A stretch of 61,664 nucleotides of DNA from Paenarthrobacter nicotinovorans (GTDB lineage Bacteria; Actinomycetota; Actinomycetes; Actinomycetales; Micrococcaceae): positions 1 to 61,664 of the forward strand of contig NZ_SZVS01000016.1 in NCBI RefSeq assembly GCF_007670255.1, written 5' to 3'. Made by a program: the position numbers and the translations under genes. The notes under the pieces are model-generated. The model saw nothing but the letters and a program-made list of their open reading frames with translations, did not search any database and had not been told where the DNA came from. Below are positions 1-8,907 of this stretch, piece by piece. Positions within the stretch are counted from its first letter, which is position 1. Each line of letters opens with the position of its first letter.

Positions 1-249
1 GACGAAACCACAGCCTTCACCCCACCCGCAGAGCTCGCTGCTTGACTTCCTAAACACGTGAGATGTCTGCGTCGCTTCTTTCCTTTCGAAGATTTCCGCC
101 ACCTTGCCCAGGGGAGGAGACGCCTCCGTCGGCCCCGTAGAGCACTTCGTGCCAGCAACGAAAAACAACTGGAGGGGAAGGGGAGCTGGCCGGTCACCTG
201 AGCCGCCCCACCCGCCAACCATTTCGGCAAAGAATGGAGCACCACCACA
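1..249. other. Leader region of the ParB-like gene; no gene seen
   Basis: I see no convincing coding frame here. It presumably carries the promoter and leader of the ParB-like gene at 250. A GGAG at 236-239 sits about ten bases before that start codon and is the likely ribosome binding site. A TTGACT at 42-47 could be a -35 box, but no clear -10 box follows at the right distance. Confidence 0.5.
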
Positions 250-1602
250 ATGAACGCAGCACCCACACTGGAAATGCTCGATCCCACCACCCTGACCGTG
301 GACGTTAACGTCCGCAAAGACGCAGCCCTGACGGCTGACTTCATCGCTAGCATCAAAGAGCACGGCGTCATGGAACCGGTGATCGCCCACCGCAAGGACG
401 ACGGCACGGTGCACGTGCTGATGGGCCAGCGCCGCACCCGCGCCGCTGTCGAAGCCCAGCGCACGGAAATCCCGGTGATGATCATCGAGAGCCCGGAGGA
501 GGCCGAACGGATCGTCACGCAGGTCGTGGAGAACATCCAGCGCGCCGAACTGACCGAAGCCGACGAAGCGGACGCCTACCACCAACTGTCCCTGATCGGC
601 GTTTCAGCGGCGGCGATCGCCAAGAAGACCGGACGGAAAAAGACCACCGTCGAGGGAGCTTTGAAAGCCAAAGCATCCGAGGCCGGGACCGCCGCCCTGG
701 GCAGGGGATGGAGCATCGAAACTGCCTTGATCATGGCCGAGTTTGAGCAGGACGAGGCCGCGACGGCAGACCTCGAATCGGTCCTCATGGACGAACCCGA
801 CCAGCTGTTCCACGTCGCCCAGCAGATCCGGGATGACCGGGCACGCGAGGCCGCCCTCACCAAACTGATCGATGGGCTGAAGGCCGAGGGCAAAACCATT
901 GTTGACTACGCCGGGCACTACGCCGACGAAGAGAACCTATTCGTTTCGGCAGCGAACCGGGCCGACGGGGAACCGGCCACCGACGAGGACGCGAACGCTG
1001 CCTTTGTCTCCACCGACTACCGGGGCGAGCACAGTGTCAGACTGGTGATCACTGGTTGGAAGGAACTGGGATTCACCCCGCGGCACGAACGCTACGACGG
1101 CGGTAGCAATGTCCAGAAAGGACCGATGACCGAGGAACAGAAGGCCGAACGAAAAACCCTGATCGCCAACAACAAGGCCGCAGAGTCGGCCACCATCGTA
1201 AGGCGTGAGTTCGTCAGGAACCTGTTGGCGAAAAAGCAGGCACCGAAGGGCTGGCAGCATTTCACCGCCTACGCGCTCACGCACCACCCTGAAACGGCCA
1301 GCGGCTATGACGGGAAGGTGGCCGCTGACATGGTTGGAGCGAAGTCCGACGAGACGGACCGGTGGGGATGGAACCCGTTGCGGGATCACGTGGCCAAGTC
1401 CACGGCCCGGCCCGAGTTCTCTCTGATCGCGCTGGTTTGCGCCGGGTATGAGAAGACCATCGCCAAAGACTCATGGCGGCGGCCCAGCCAGAACCACCGG
1501 GACTATCTGAACCAGTTAGTCGAGTGGGGATACACGGCGAGTGAGACCGAGCAAATGATCATCGACAGCGGAAAACCCGCCGAGGAAACCGAAGCGGCAT
1601 AA
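250..1602 (+). CDS. ParB/Spo0J-type nuclease-fold domain protein
   Basis: The N-terminal 100 or so residues look like a ParB/sulfiredoxin-fold domain. They include the basic signature GQRRTRAA (about residues 57-64), equivalent to the ParB box that binds CTP in true ParB proteins. A likely helix-turn-helix follows (about residues 115-140, around AAIAKKTGRKKTTVEG). The remaining 300 residues are acidic and charged and match nothing I recognise. At 450 residues it is longer than a classic ParB and there is no parA beside it; the plasmid's ParA lies 30 kb away next to a different, small partner. It could be a plasmid stability factor, a regulator or a ParB-domain nuclease. The ATG is preceded by GGAG. 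A strong hairpin follows six bases after the stop. Confidence 0.8.
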   Translation: MNAAPTLEMLDPTTLTVDVNVRKDAALTADFIASIKEHGVMEPVIAHRKDDGTVHVLMGQRRTRAAVEAQRTEIPVMIIESPEEAERIVTQVVENIQRAELTEADEADAYHQLSLIGVSAAAIAKKTGRKKTTVEGALKAKASEAGTAALGRGWSIETALIMAEFEQDEAATADLESVLMDEPDQLFHVAQQIRDDRAREAALTKLIDGLKAEGKTIVDYAGHYADEENLFVSAANRADGEPATDEDANAAFVSTDYRGEHSVRLVITGWKELGFTPRHERYDGGSNVQKGPMTEEQKAERKTLIANNKAAESATIVRREFVRNLLAKKQAPKGWQHFTAYALTHHPETASGYDGKVAADMVGAKSDETDRWGWNPLRDHVAKSTARPEFSLIALVCAGYEKTIAKDSWRRPSQNHRDYLNQLVEWGYTASETEQMIIDSGKPAEETEAA

Positions 1603-1607
1603 GAGAA

Positions 1608-1638
1608 CCTTGCCGGGCGGAACCCCCGCCCGGCAAGG
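1608..1638 (+). terminator. Hairpin terminator after the ParB-like gene
   Basis: A perfect 13-bp inverted repeat (1608-1620 and 1626-1638) with a 5-base loop starts six bases after the TAA at 1600-1602. It has no T-tract, which is common for actinobacterial terminators. Confidence 0.75.
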
Positions 1639-1685
1639 CACCGAGCCACTAACCACATCGTCGGCCTGGAACCGTTTCGTGCGCG

Positions 1686-1741
1686 GGCGGTCCGCCGCTC
1701 CGGGGCGAACCACAGCAGCCACTCACCAGCGGCGGACCGCC
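1686..1741. repeat. 14-bp perfect inverted repeat, 28-nt loop
   Basis: Arms at 1686-1699 and 1728-1741 are exact reverse complements, rich in GGCGG/CCGCC. It lies between two other strong hairpins (1608-1638, 1881-1914) in a gene-free stretch. It may be a second termination signal, or a single-strand structure used in transfer or replication. Confidence 0.6.
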
Positions 1742-1880
1742 AACAACGCACCCACCGCCCACGAAAGACACTGCCGCGGATCCCGGAGAATCCACGACAC
1801 CCCACCAAACCCCTGGTTGCGATTCGTTCACACATCTTCAGCTAAGCTGAAATCAATAGGTTTCCTTTTTTGCCGAAGGA

Positions 1881-1914
1881 CACGAAGGGCCGGCTACCAA
1901 GCCGGCCCTTCGTG
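1881..1914. terminator. Bidirectional 15-bp hairpin terminator
   Basis: A perfect 15-bp stem (1881-1895, 1900-1914) with the loop ACCA. It is followed by TTTAAG on the plus strand and lies 35 bp beyond the stop of the minus-strand gene at 1949-2356. It separates that gene from the convergent ParB-like gene. Confidence 0.8.
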
Positions 1915-1948
1915 TTTAAGCCTGTGAATCACTCGAGGTGAATGCCTC

Positions 1949-2356
1949 TCAGGCAGCCTCTGCCTCAGATTCCTCGGCACCCTCGGGAGACTCTTCCGCG
2001 GGGCTCTCGGTTGTGTCCGCTGCGGCGGACACCATATCGGCGAGCCGCTTGACCTCGGCCCCGCTCAGACCTAGACGCGCCGCCACATCCGACTTCGCAG
2101 CCCCGGAGTCGAGCATCGCTTTGACAGTACGCGCGGACCCAAGCACAGCGGCTTCGGCATCGGTTTCTGCCTTCGCCAGGATCGCGTCAGCCTTCTGTTG
2201 CGCCTCGGCACGGACCTGCTCGGCCTGCTCCTGCTGTTCAAAGAATTCTGCGGCCATTTCAATCAGGCGTTCGTGCCGCTCAGTCATTTCCCTGGCCTTG
2301 GCGCGAGCCTTCTCCCGCGCCGCCAACTGCTGTGCTGATTTCCGTGGTGTCGCCAT
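1949..2356 (-). CDS. Small coiled-coil/HTH protein, possible relaxosome accessory
   Basis: 135 residues from the ATG at 2356, chosen because GGGAAGGG lies about ten bases upstream; the frame stays open further upstream without a good start. The N-terminal 70 residues are a basic, then Gln/Glu/Ala-rich helical stretch likely to form a coiled coil. Residues about 78-105 resemble a small helix-turn-helix (SGAAKSDVAARLGLSGAEVK). The tail is very acidic. It is divergent from the relaxase gene, with a palindrome-rich region between them, which is where TraY/TrwA-like oriT-binding partners sit on other plasmids. That role is inferred from position only; I do not recognise the family. Confidence 0.65.
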   Translation of the reverse strand: MATPRKSAQQLAAREKARAKAREMTERHERLIEMAAEFFEQQEQAEQVRAEAQQKADAILAKAETDAEAAVLGSARTVKAMLDSGAAKSDVAARLGLSGAEVKRLADMVSAAADTTESPAEESPEGAEESEAEAA

Positions 2357-2382
2357 GACTGGTTTCCCTTCCCCTGGGGTTG

Positions 2383-2550
2383 CCCGTGCCACGACCCTAC
2401 GGCGGGCGCCGCACTTGGTGGCACGGGAGGCGGCGATGCGCCGCAATGGTCCTCGCTTACGCTCGGGCTGGTCATGCCCTGGTTGTCCACACGTGGACAG
2501 CTCCGAGATAAGGACGGTCTCTCCGCTGCCCACCCGGGGATAACCAGGGC
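2383..2550. other. Palindrome-rich intergenic region, candidate oriT
   Basis: Three inverted repeats are packed into the gap upstream of the relaxase: 2383-2392 with 2418-2427 (10 bp, CCCGTGCCAC arms), 2484-2490 with 2493-2499 (7 bp, TGTCCAC/GTGGACA) and 2476-2484 with 2542-2550 (9 bp, GCCCTGGTT/AACCAGGGC). MobF oriT sites usually lie next to the relaxase gene and hold such repeats beside the nick site. I cannot point to the nick site. Promoters for both divergent genes must also lie between 2357 and 2789. Confidence 0.4.
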
Positions 2551-2789
2551 GACGGTTCCACACAATCGAACGCACCGTGGAGAACGAAAAGCGTGTTACC
2601 CACCGCCCATTCTCATGTGCAGAACCGCATCAAACCTTGATGGCCCGATCCTACCCTTTTTCGTTCCGTTCCATTGAGCACCGCTCGCAAGCTCACATCG
2701 GCCAATTCCACAGACCCAAAAAGCGCAATATCTGTCACACCTCATGCATCATCGACAAGTGAGGCCATTTCGCCGGTAAGCTGGGTTCC

Positions 2790-5700
2790 GTGATGACCGT
2801 GCACAAGCTCAGTGCCGGCGACGGATACACGTACTACACACGTGAAGTCGCCAGCGGTGATGAGCTGCGCGCAGGCAACCGTGATCTGGGCGATTACTAC
2901 ACCGTCGACGGCAACCCGCCGGGCCAATGGGGCGGCGGCGGAGCGTCGAATCTGGACGTTTCAGGGGAAGTCACCGAAGACCAAATGGCCGCCCTGTTCG
3001 GTGAAGGACTCCACCCGAACGCCACCGCCATCCTGGCAACAGACCCCAAAGCGGACGTGGCCCTGGGCCAGCGATACCGCAGGACACAGCAAAAAGACAA
3101 CGAACTTCAAGCGCGCATCAACCGCGCCACCGGCGACTACCAGCGCATGAACCACCGCGAACCAGATGCGGACAACCGGCGCCTGATCCGGACCAAAGAG
3201 GGCGCCCAGTACTTCCGCGAGCTCAACGGACGGAACCCCGCCGACAAGGAAGAACTCGGGCAGTTCATCACCGCCCAAACCAAACCAGCAGCACAAACCG
3301 TCGCCGGATACGACCTCGTGTTCGCGCCCGCGAAGTCAGCGTCCGTGCTGTGGGCCATCGGCGGTGAAGAGGCGCGCAAGGAGATCGAAGCCGCCCACAA
3401 CGAGGCCATCGAAGAGACCATGGCCTACCTCGAACAGGAAGCCACCTTCACCCGCCGCGGCCGCAACGGCGTCCGCCAGGAAGACGTTGACGGCGGGCTC
3501 ATCTACACCAAGTTCCGTCACTACGACTCCCGCAACGGAGACCCGCAGCTGCACGACCACATCGTGGTCTCCAACAAGGTCATGGGCGCTGACGGGAAGT
3601 GGTCCAGCCTCGACGGTCGGCTGCTCTACCAGTTCAACGTGGCCGCCTCCGAGATGTACAACAGGGTGGTCATGGAGAAGATCTGCACCCGCCTCGGTGT
3701 CGGGTTGAAGGAACGCAAAGTCACCGGTGACCGGCCCGTCATCGAGATTGCCGGCGTCGACGTCGCAGCCATCGAAGCAGCCTCTTCCCGTCGTGCCGGC
3801 ATCAAACCCGTCATGGATGAACTGACCGCCGAGTTCACCGAAAAGCACGGCTACGCACCCACCAAGAAGCAACTGATTGCCCTGGCCCAGCAGGCCACCC
3901 TGGACACCCGCCCGAGCAAGAAAGAAGCCCGCCAACTCTCCGCCCTTGTCGGCGAATGGATGGAAGAACTCGGCAACATCCCCGGCGTCGTCGTCGGCCC
4001 TGCAGCCCTCGAGAAAGCACGCGCGCACCGGCACGACGCACGGGCCGAGGACGCCCAAGGAGACGGTCTTCCGTGGATGGTTGCCCACGCTGACGAGATC
4101 GATCCGATCCTCGAAGCACAAGGCGTTATTGAACGCCTGGAGCAAACCAGGGGCGTGTGGGGAGAACACCACATCAGGGCCGAAGCAACCCGCCGGCTGG
4201 GCTCCCGCCTCGGTGAAATGCCCATCCCCAAGGCACTCCTGGAACAAGTCACCGCCCGTGCCACGGACCAGTTTTCCCTGCGCATCACACCCGAAACCCG
4301 CACCCCCGACATCGACGCGCTCCGCCTAGCCAACGGCGGATCCAAGTACGGCAAACCACACTCCACCCTCTACACCTCAGTCGGGATCCTCCACAGCGAA
4401 GACCGGCTCCTCACAGCCGCGCAAAGCGTCGTCATCCCCGCCGCCACCGTCGATTCCTTTGACGCTGCGTTGGCCCGACAAGAGAAGACGTTCGACGCAG
4501 GGCAGCTGCGCATGGCCAAAGAGTTCGCCTGCAGCGACCGGCTGCTGCTGATCGGAGTCGGCCCAGCCGGTGCAGGTAAGACCACAGCACTGAAGCTCGC
4601 CGCTGACACCGTCCGTGAAGCCGGCGGCCGCGTCTTCGGACTGGCACCGACCGCCGTGGCCGCGGCCGTGATGGGAACCGAACTCGGAGCCACCGCAACC
4701 ACCATTGACTCCTTCGTTCTCGCCCACACCAACGGCACCCAGGATGAGAAGAACACGCCCAAACCCGGCGATGTGATCATCATCGACGAGGCAGGAATGG
4801 TCGGAACGCAACGGTTTGCCGCTGCCGTCACCATCGCAGAGCAGCACGGCGCCGTGGTCCGTGCCCTCGGTGATGACCAGCAGCTCTCCGCCGTCGGCTC
4901 CGGCGGCGCGCTGCGCCTTTTGAAGAACACCGTCGGCGCAGTCCACCTGGAGGACCTGCACCGGTTCCGGAACGCCGACGGCACCGCGAACGAGGCAGAA
5001 GCAGCAGCCACCCTGGCCCTGCGAGAACCCCCGGTTCACGGCGTCGATGACCCTTGGACGTTCTACCGGGAGAACCGCCGCGTCGTCGGCGGGGACGCCG
5101 AAACCATGACGGCCCAGGTGTTCGAGGCGTGGCAGAAAGACACCAACGCAGGCAAGCACTCCATCATGATGGCCTTCGACAACGCCACCGTCACCGAACT
5201 GAACGCCCGCGCCCAGGCATACCGGATCGCCACCGGCGAACTCGACCCGGACACCTCGGCAGCCCTGCTGCGCGACGGGCTGACCGCCCGCGCCGGGGAC
5301 ATCATCGTCACCCGCGAGAACAACCGCCGCCTCGCGACCAACCGGGGCAAAGACTTCGTCAAAAACAACGACGTCTGGAACGTCCTCACCACCCACGAAG
5401 ACGGTTCCCTGACCGTCCGGCACCACGGCCACCAAGGCACCATCACACTCCCCGCCGACTATGTGCGCGGCAAAACGATGCTCGGATACGCGGCAACGAT
5501 CCACCGCACCCAGGGCGTCACGTGCGACACCGTGCACGCCCTGATCAGCTCGGGACTGTCCCGCGCCCTGGCCTACGTCGCCGCCTCCCGTGGCCGGTAC
5601 TCCAACAAGCTCTACGGCATCGTCGGCGACGGAGAATCCATGGAGGACGTGCTGACAGCCGTGGCCGCCAACCACGACGGGAACCTCACCGCGCACGAAC

Positions 5701-7277
5701 AGATGGATGTCGCCCGCGCCCAAGCCCGGTCCCTCCCGGACATGTCCGCTCAGTACCGGGACATCGACGCCCAGGCCAACGAGCTGCGCATGGCCAACAT
5801 CGCCCGCCGTGAACTCGGCGAAGGCATCGCCGGGACGTTCACGAAATCCCCCGCCTGGGGAGCAGTGGCCACGCACCTGCGCGCGGCCGAGAACGAAGGC
5901 TTCAACCTCGCCCACCTGCTCAAAGACAGCGTGAACGAGGAAGACTTCGGAGCGTCCGAGGATCCAGCCGCCGTTCTGGCCTGGCGTATCGAGGACCGCC
6001 TCGACCGGTGGCGAGCACGCGCTGCCGAACCCGGTCGCCGGCCCCTTGAATCCATCACCGACGAAGCACTGGAACGCCTCAACCGCCGCGCAATCAGCGA
6101 GCTGATGCGCGCCAAAGCCGAAGCAGCGCGCACACCTGGTGCCGAGACCCCGGACCGGAAAGAACTCACGCGCAATTGGATGGCCGAAGGGAAAGATACG
6201 CCGTGGCAGCGGCGCCTCCACGGCCACCTCAGCGACGATGACCTGGCAGCACGGCTCCGCTCCGCACAGCAACAGGCCCGGACGGATACGACCATCAACG
6301 ACCCCGCAGCGGCACGTAAAGCACAGTGGGTGGCATCGTCCCTGCACAAGGAACAATCGCTTCGGGAGCTGATGCGCCCCGATGCCCGGGCAGATGAAGC
6401 CTACGAACGCGGCGCACTGAGCAACTACCGCCGGGACGAGAACGCACCCAAGGTAGAAGCAGCCGCGCAGATCCACCGCAGGATCCGTGCTGAAATCGAA
6501 CTGCGCCGCCAACTACCAGCCCCCGTCAGCATCGAGGCAGCAGCTGACCGGCTGCCGGCATGGATGGCACCGGCCGACGTCGTCACACATGACGACACCC
6601 CGGCCCTGTGGCGGACAGAACTGGCTGCCCGCCGGGAAATCATGGCCACCGAAGTCACCCGGCTTGGCGCACAGCTCGCGGCCGAAAGCCCAACCTGGGC
6701 AACTGCCCTCGGACCGGTTCCGTCCGATCCCGCGCGCCAGCAACAATGGCGGCAGCTCGCCGTGGAAATCTCCACCTACCGCGACATGTACCGGATCCCA
6801 ACCAGCCAGGCGGCACCCGTCCCGGCTGACCACCAAGACAAGGGTCTTGGGTCAGAGCTCAGCCAGCGGGTCACGGCCATGCACAAGTACACGGCCCAGA
6901 CCGCCAAGGAACCCTTGTCGCCGGATGACGCGTCACTCATGGCCGAGGCCGCCCAGGTCGAAGCCATCGTCAAGGAAACCCCAACACCGGCCGAAGACGT
7001 CGTTGACCACCTCCAGCAGGAACGCGGCACGGAAGCGCAGCTCAGCCCCGCCCAGGAACGCGCCGAACGCATGGCCGCACTCGCCCGCAAGGTCCGGGAG
7101 AACCGAGCCAAGCGCAAAGGACAGGAACCCGTGGGTGGGAATACTGAGGCGGTCAGGGAAGCTCTGGATCAGATCAAGGCACGCCGTGCTGAGGAGGAGG
7201 CTCGACGTGCAGAACCCCAGCAAGCGAACGACCCGGGCCCGCAACAGGACCGCCGCGGCCCTGGACATAACCTGTAG
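2790..7277 (+). CDS. MobF-type relaxase-helicase (TraA/TrwC-like)
   Basis: This 1495-residue protein should nick plasmid DNA at oriT and unwind the transferred strand. The N-terminal TrwC domain has clustered tyrosines (13, 15, 16) as candidates for the DNA-linking residue, and a metal-binding His triad: H244, then H255 and H257 in QLHDH. A RecD-like helicase domain follows, with Walker A GPAGAGKT (591-598) and Walker B IIDEAG (D666, E667). A further helicase motif, TIHRTQG, lies near residue 905. The last 500 residues are charged and helical without a family I recognise. Translation may start at the GTG (2790) or the ATG just after it (2793); neither has a strong ribosome site. The length matches actinobacterial TraA-type relaxases. 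Confidence 0.92.
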   Translation: MMTVHKLSAGDGYTYYTREVASGDELRAGNRDLGDYYTVDGNPPGQWGGGGASNLDVSGEVTEDQMAALFGEGLHPNATAILATDPKADVALGQRYRRTQQKDNELQARINRATGDYQRMNHREPDADNRRLIRTKEGAQYFRELNGRNPADKEELGQFITAQTKPAAQTVAGYDLVFAPAKSASVLWAIGGEEARKEIEAAHNEAIEETMAYLEQEATFTRRGRNGVRQEDVDGGLIYTKFRHYDSRNGDPQLHDHIVVSNKVMGADGKWSSLDGRLLYQFNVAASEMYNRVVMEKICTRLGVGLKERKVTGDRPVIEIAGVDVAAIEAASSRRAGIKPVMDELTAEFTEKHGYAPTKKQLIALAQQATLDTRPSKKEARQLSALVGEWMEELGNIPGVVVGPAALEKARAHRHDARAEDAQGDGLPWMVAHADEIDPILEAQGVIERLEQTRGVWGEHHIRAEATRRLGSRLGEMPIPKALLEQVTARATDQFSLRITPETRTPDIDALRLANGGSKYGKPHSTLYTSVGILHSEDRLLTAAQSVVIPAATVDSFDAALARQEKTFDAGQLRMAKEFACSDRLLLIGVGPAGAGKTTALKLAADTVREAGGRVFGLAPTAVAAAVMGTELGATATTIDSFVLAHTNGTQDEKNTPKPGDVIIIDEAGMVGTQRFAAAVTIAEQHGAVVRALGDDQQLSAVGSGGALRLLKNTVGAVHLEDLHRFRNADGTANEAEAAATLALREPPVHGVDDPWTFYRENRRVVGGDAETMTAQVFEAWQKDTNAGKHSIMMAFDNATVTELNARAQAYRIATGELDPDTSAALLRDGLTARAGDIIVTRENNRRLATNRGKDFVKNNDVWNVLTTHEDGSLTVRHHGHQGTITLPADYVRGKTMLGYAATIHRTQGVTCDTVHALISSGLSRALAYVAASRGRYSNKLYGIVGDGESMEDVLTAVAANHDGNLTAHEQMDVARAQARSLPDMSAQYRDIDAQANELRMANIARRELGEGIAGTFTKSPAWGAVATHLRAAENEGFNLAHLLKDSVNEEDFGASEDPAAVLAWRIEDRLDRWRARAAEPGRRPLESITDEALERLNRRAISELMRAKAEAARTPGAETPDRKELTRNWMAEGKDTPWQRRLHGHLSDDDLAARLRSAQQQARTDTTINDPAAARKAQWVASSLHKEQSLRELMRPDARADEAYERGALSNYRRDENAPKVEAAAQIHRRIRAEIELRRQLPAPVSIEAAADRLPAWMAPADVVTHDDTPALWRTELAARREIMATEVTRLGAQLAAESPTWATALGPVPSDPARQQQWRQLAVEISTYRDMYRIPTSQAAPVPADHQDKGLGSELSQRVTAMHKYTAQTAKEPLSPDDASLMAEAAQVEAIVKETPTPAEDVVDHLQQERGTEAQLSPAQERAERMAALARKVRENRAKRKGQEPVGGNTEAVREALDQIKARRAEEEARRAEPQQANDPGPQQDRRGPGHNL

Positions 7278-7333
7278 AGATGGATCCTTTTGAGGTGCTG
7301 GCCCGTCGCACCTCATAGACTCTTGGGAGCACG

Positions 7334-8740
7334 ATGACCGACGAAGTTTTTCCTGAACACAAAGAACAACCAGGCGTCTTTTGGGTTAAGGACGGCAACG
7401 AGATTGCTGGGACGGTCGAGTATACGGAAGACGGCTACACTCTCAGGCTTACTGGCTTTTGCTTTCCACCAGCGCAAGTTGAAATCCTCGGTGATGGCGC
7501 TATTCGATACGGTAGGGCTCCGGATAAGATCGCAGCCGACTTCGCGGCCAGGGTGATTTTCGGCCGCCTCAGCGATGAATCGCTGGTCACTTTCCTGGAC
7601 GCTCATATGCAGCCCGGTCCGGCCTTGCCGTTCAAGGACCGTCAGGTACTCCAAGGTCAGCGACGCCTGCACGGGGCACACATATCAGGTGAAGATGAAG
7701 AAGTTGACGGAATCCGCTGGTCTTGGCCAATTCCTGCTTCGGCGGTCAACTGGACAACAGAAACAGAGGTTGCGGGCCCCGTTCCAGGGCAGCTGGCACC
7801 GTGGACACATGACCAGAACGCCGGCCTGACTTTCATGGCCAGAACCCCGTCGCCCTTGGAAATGCTGATACAGGATGTCCAGTCGCCGGCTGCGCAGCTT
7901 CTTGGGCTCTGGACCCAAAAACAGGCGCCTCTGCCCCTGGTCACCGAGATCTTCCTTGTGGGGCCGGGGTGGTGTTCTTATGTTCACAAGGAGCAAGAGG
8001 AACAAAAGTTCCTTCGGTCGAGCGCATTAGTCCCCCTGGGAAAGCTGGGGATGGAGGAAATGGCTTCATGGCTGGTGCTAGCGGCGAAACTTAACCCGTT
8101 CCCGTACATCGCCAACCTTAAGCCAACTGTTGTGCAGGTCGATGCGCAGGTTTTAGTGACGGCGCTGGAGGGGTTGCATCGCAGGTTGCACATCAACGAG
8201 CGACCGTTTCATGAAGTGAGTGTGCGAGGGGTGGAGCGTGCCATGAAGGCCGCGCGCCTGGCTGGTGTCCACGCGCTGGTAACTGAAGGTCTGACGGATG
8301 AAAGTGTCGCGAACAAGGTTCTGCGTGACGCGCTGAGCTATGTGGACCAGCCCAGCTATCACGCAAGAATTGTTCAACTGGTATCTCCAGTGTTGGAGAT
8401 TGCTCCTGGTGTGTGCGGACCGGAACTGGAGCCCTGGCTGGCGATCGTCAAGAAGATCCGCAACGACCAGAGCCACCAGTTGCTTGGGACCTTCAGTGCT
8501 GCGGAACTCGGGCCCTACTTCGTTGCCACAACCTCCTGCAAGTGGGTGCTGGTCCTTCGCATTCTCCTTGAGATTGTTTCCCCCGAGGATCTCCGGGGAG
8601 CAGTGAGGAACTCCCAGAGCTTCATGTATGCCCTTGCCAACATGGACGAAGAGCACGTTTGGGCTGAACAGGGTGCGTTGGGAACATTCACCGCAGTCGA
8701 AGCGGACAGCGATGACCATGCGAACAGCGGCCACCTTTAG
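7334..8740 (+). CDS. ApeA-like HEPN protein (putative anti-phage abortive infection)
   Basis: 468 residues. The N-terminal part (about 10-200) resembles the ApeA N-terminal domain: a beta-rich region beginning with a G-V-F-W segment and repeated 'G ... L.L.G' strands. The C-terminal part is helical and ends in a HEPN-type RNase signature, R376-N-D-Q-S-H381, which fits the R-X4-6-H rule with Asn after Arg. In known ApeA proteins the HEPN domain cleaves RNA and stops phage growth by killing or arresting the cell. The gene follows the relaxase by 56 bp and converges on the type III restriction gene, which supports a defence role. GGGAG lies just before the ATG. The HEPN motif is clear; the ApeA name is a by-eye match. 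Confidence 0.65.
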   Translation: MTDEVFPEHKEQPGVFWVKDGNEIAGTVEYTEDGYTLRLTGFCFPPAQVEILGDGAIRYGRAPDKIAADFAARVIFGRLSDESLVTFLDAHMQPGPALPFKDRQVLQGQRRLHGAHISGEDEEVDGIRWSWPIPASAVNWTTETEVAGPVPGQLAPWTHDQNAGLTFMARTPSPLEMLIQDVQSPAAQLLGLWTQKQAPLPLVTEIFLVGPGWCSYVHKEQEEQKFLRSSALVPLGKLGMEEMASWLVLAAKLNPFPYIANLKPTVVQVDAQVLVTALEGLHRRLHINERPFHEVSVRGVERAMKAARLAGVHALVTEGLTDESVANKVLRDALSYVDQPSYHARIVQLVSPVLEIAPGVCGPELEPWLAIVKKIRNDQSHQLLGTFSAAELGPYFVATTSCKWVLVLRILLEIVSPEDLRGAVRNSQSFMYALANMDEEHVWAEQGALGTFTAVEADSDDHANSGHL

Positions 8741-8907
8741 GCTGTCGCCCTTCCAACAACTCCCTCAACGAGAGATGTCTGGCCCATTGTTCATGAGGCT
8801 CCGCAAACACGTCAGAGCCAGCGCCCGACCCGCATTCATGAAGGTGGCGACTACGAGGTAGTGACGTCATGGCGGCCAGACTGATGCGGACAAGGGCAGT
8901 GAGCGGT

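Noticed and set aside
4377..6512. Long open frame on the minus strand (711 codons) under the relaxase gene
   Set aside because: It is exactly antisense to the helicase domain of the relaxase. Such frames arise by codon bias in GC-rich DNA, and its product has no recognisable domain.
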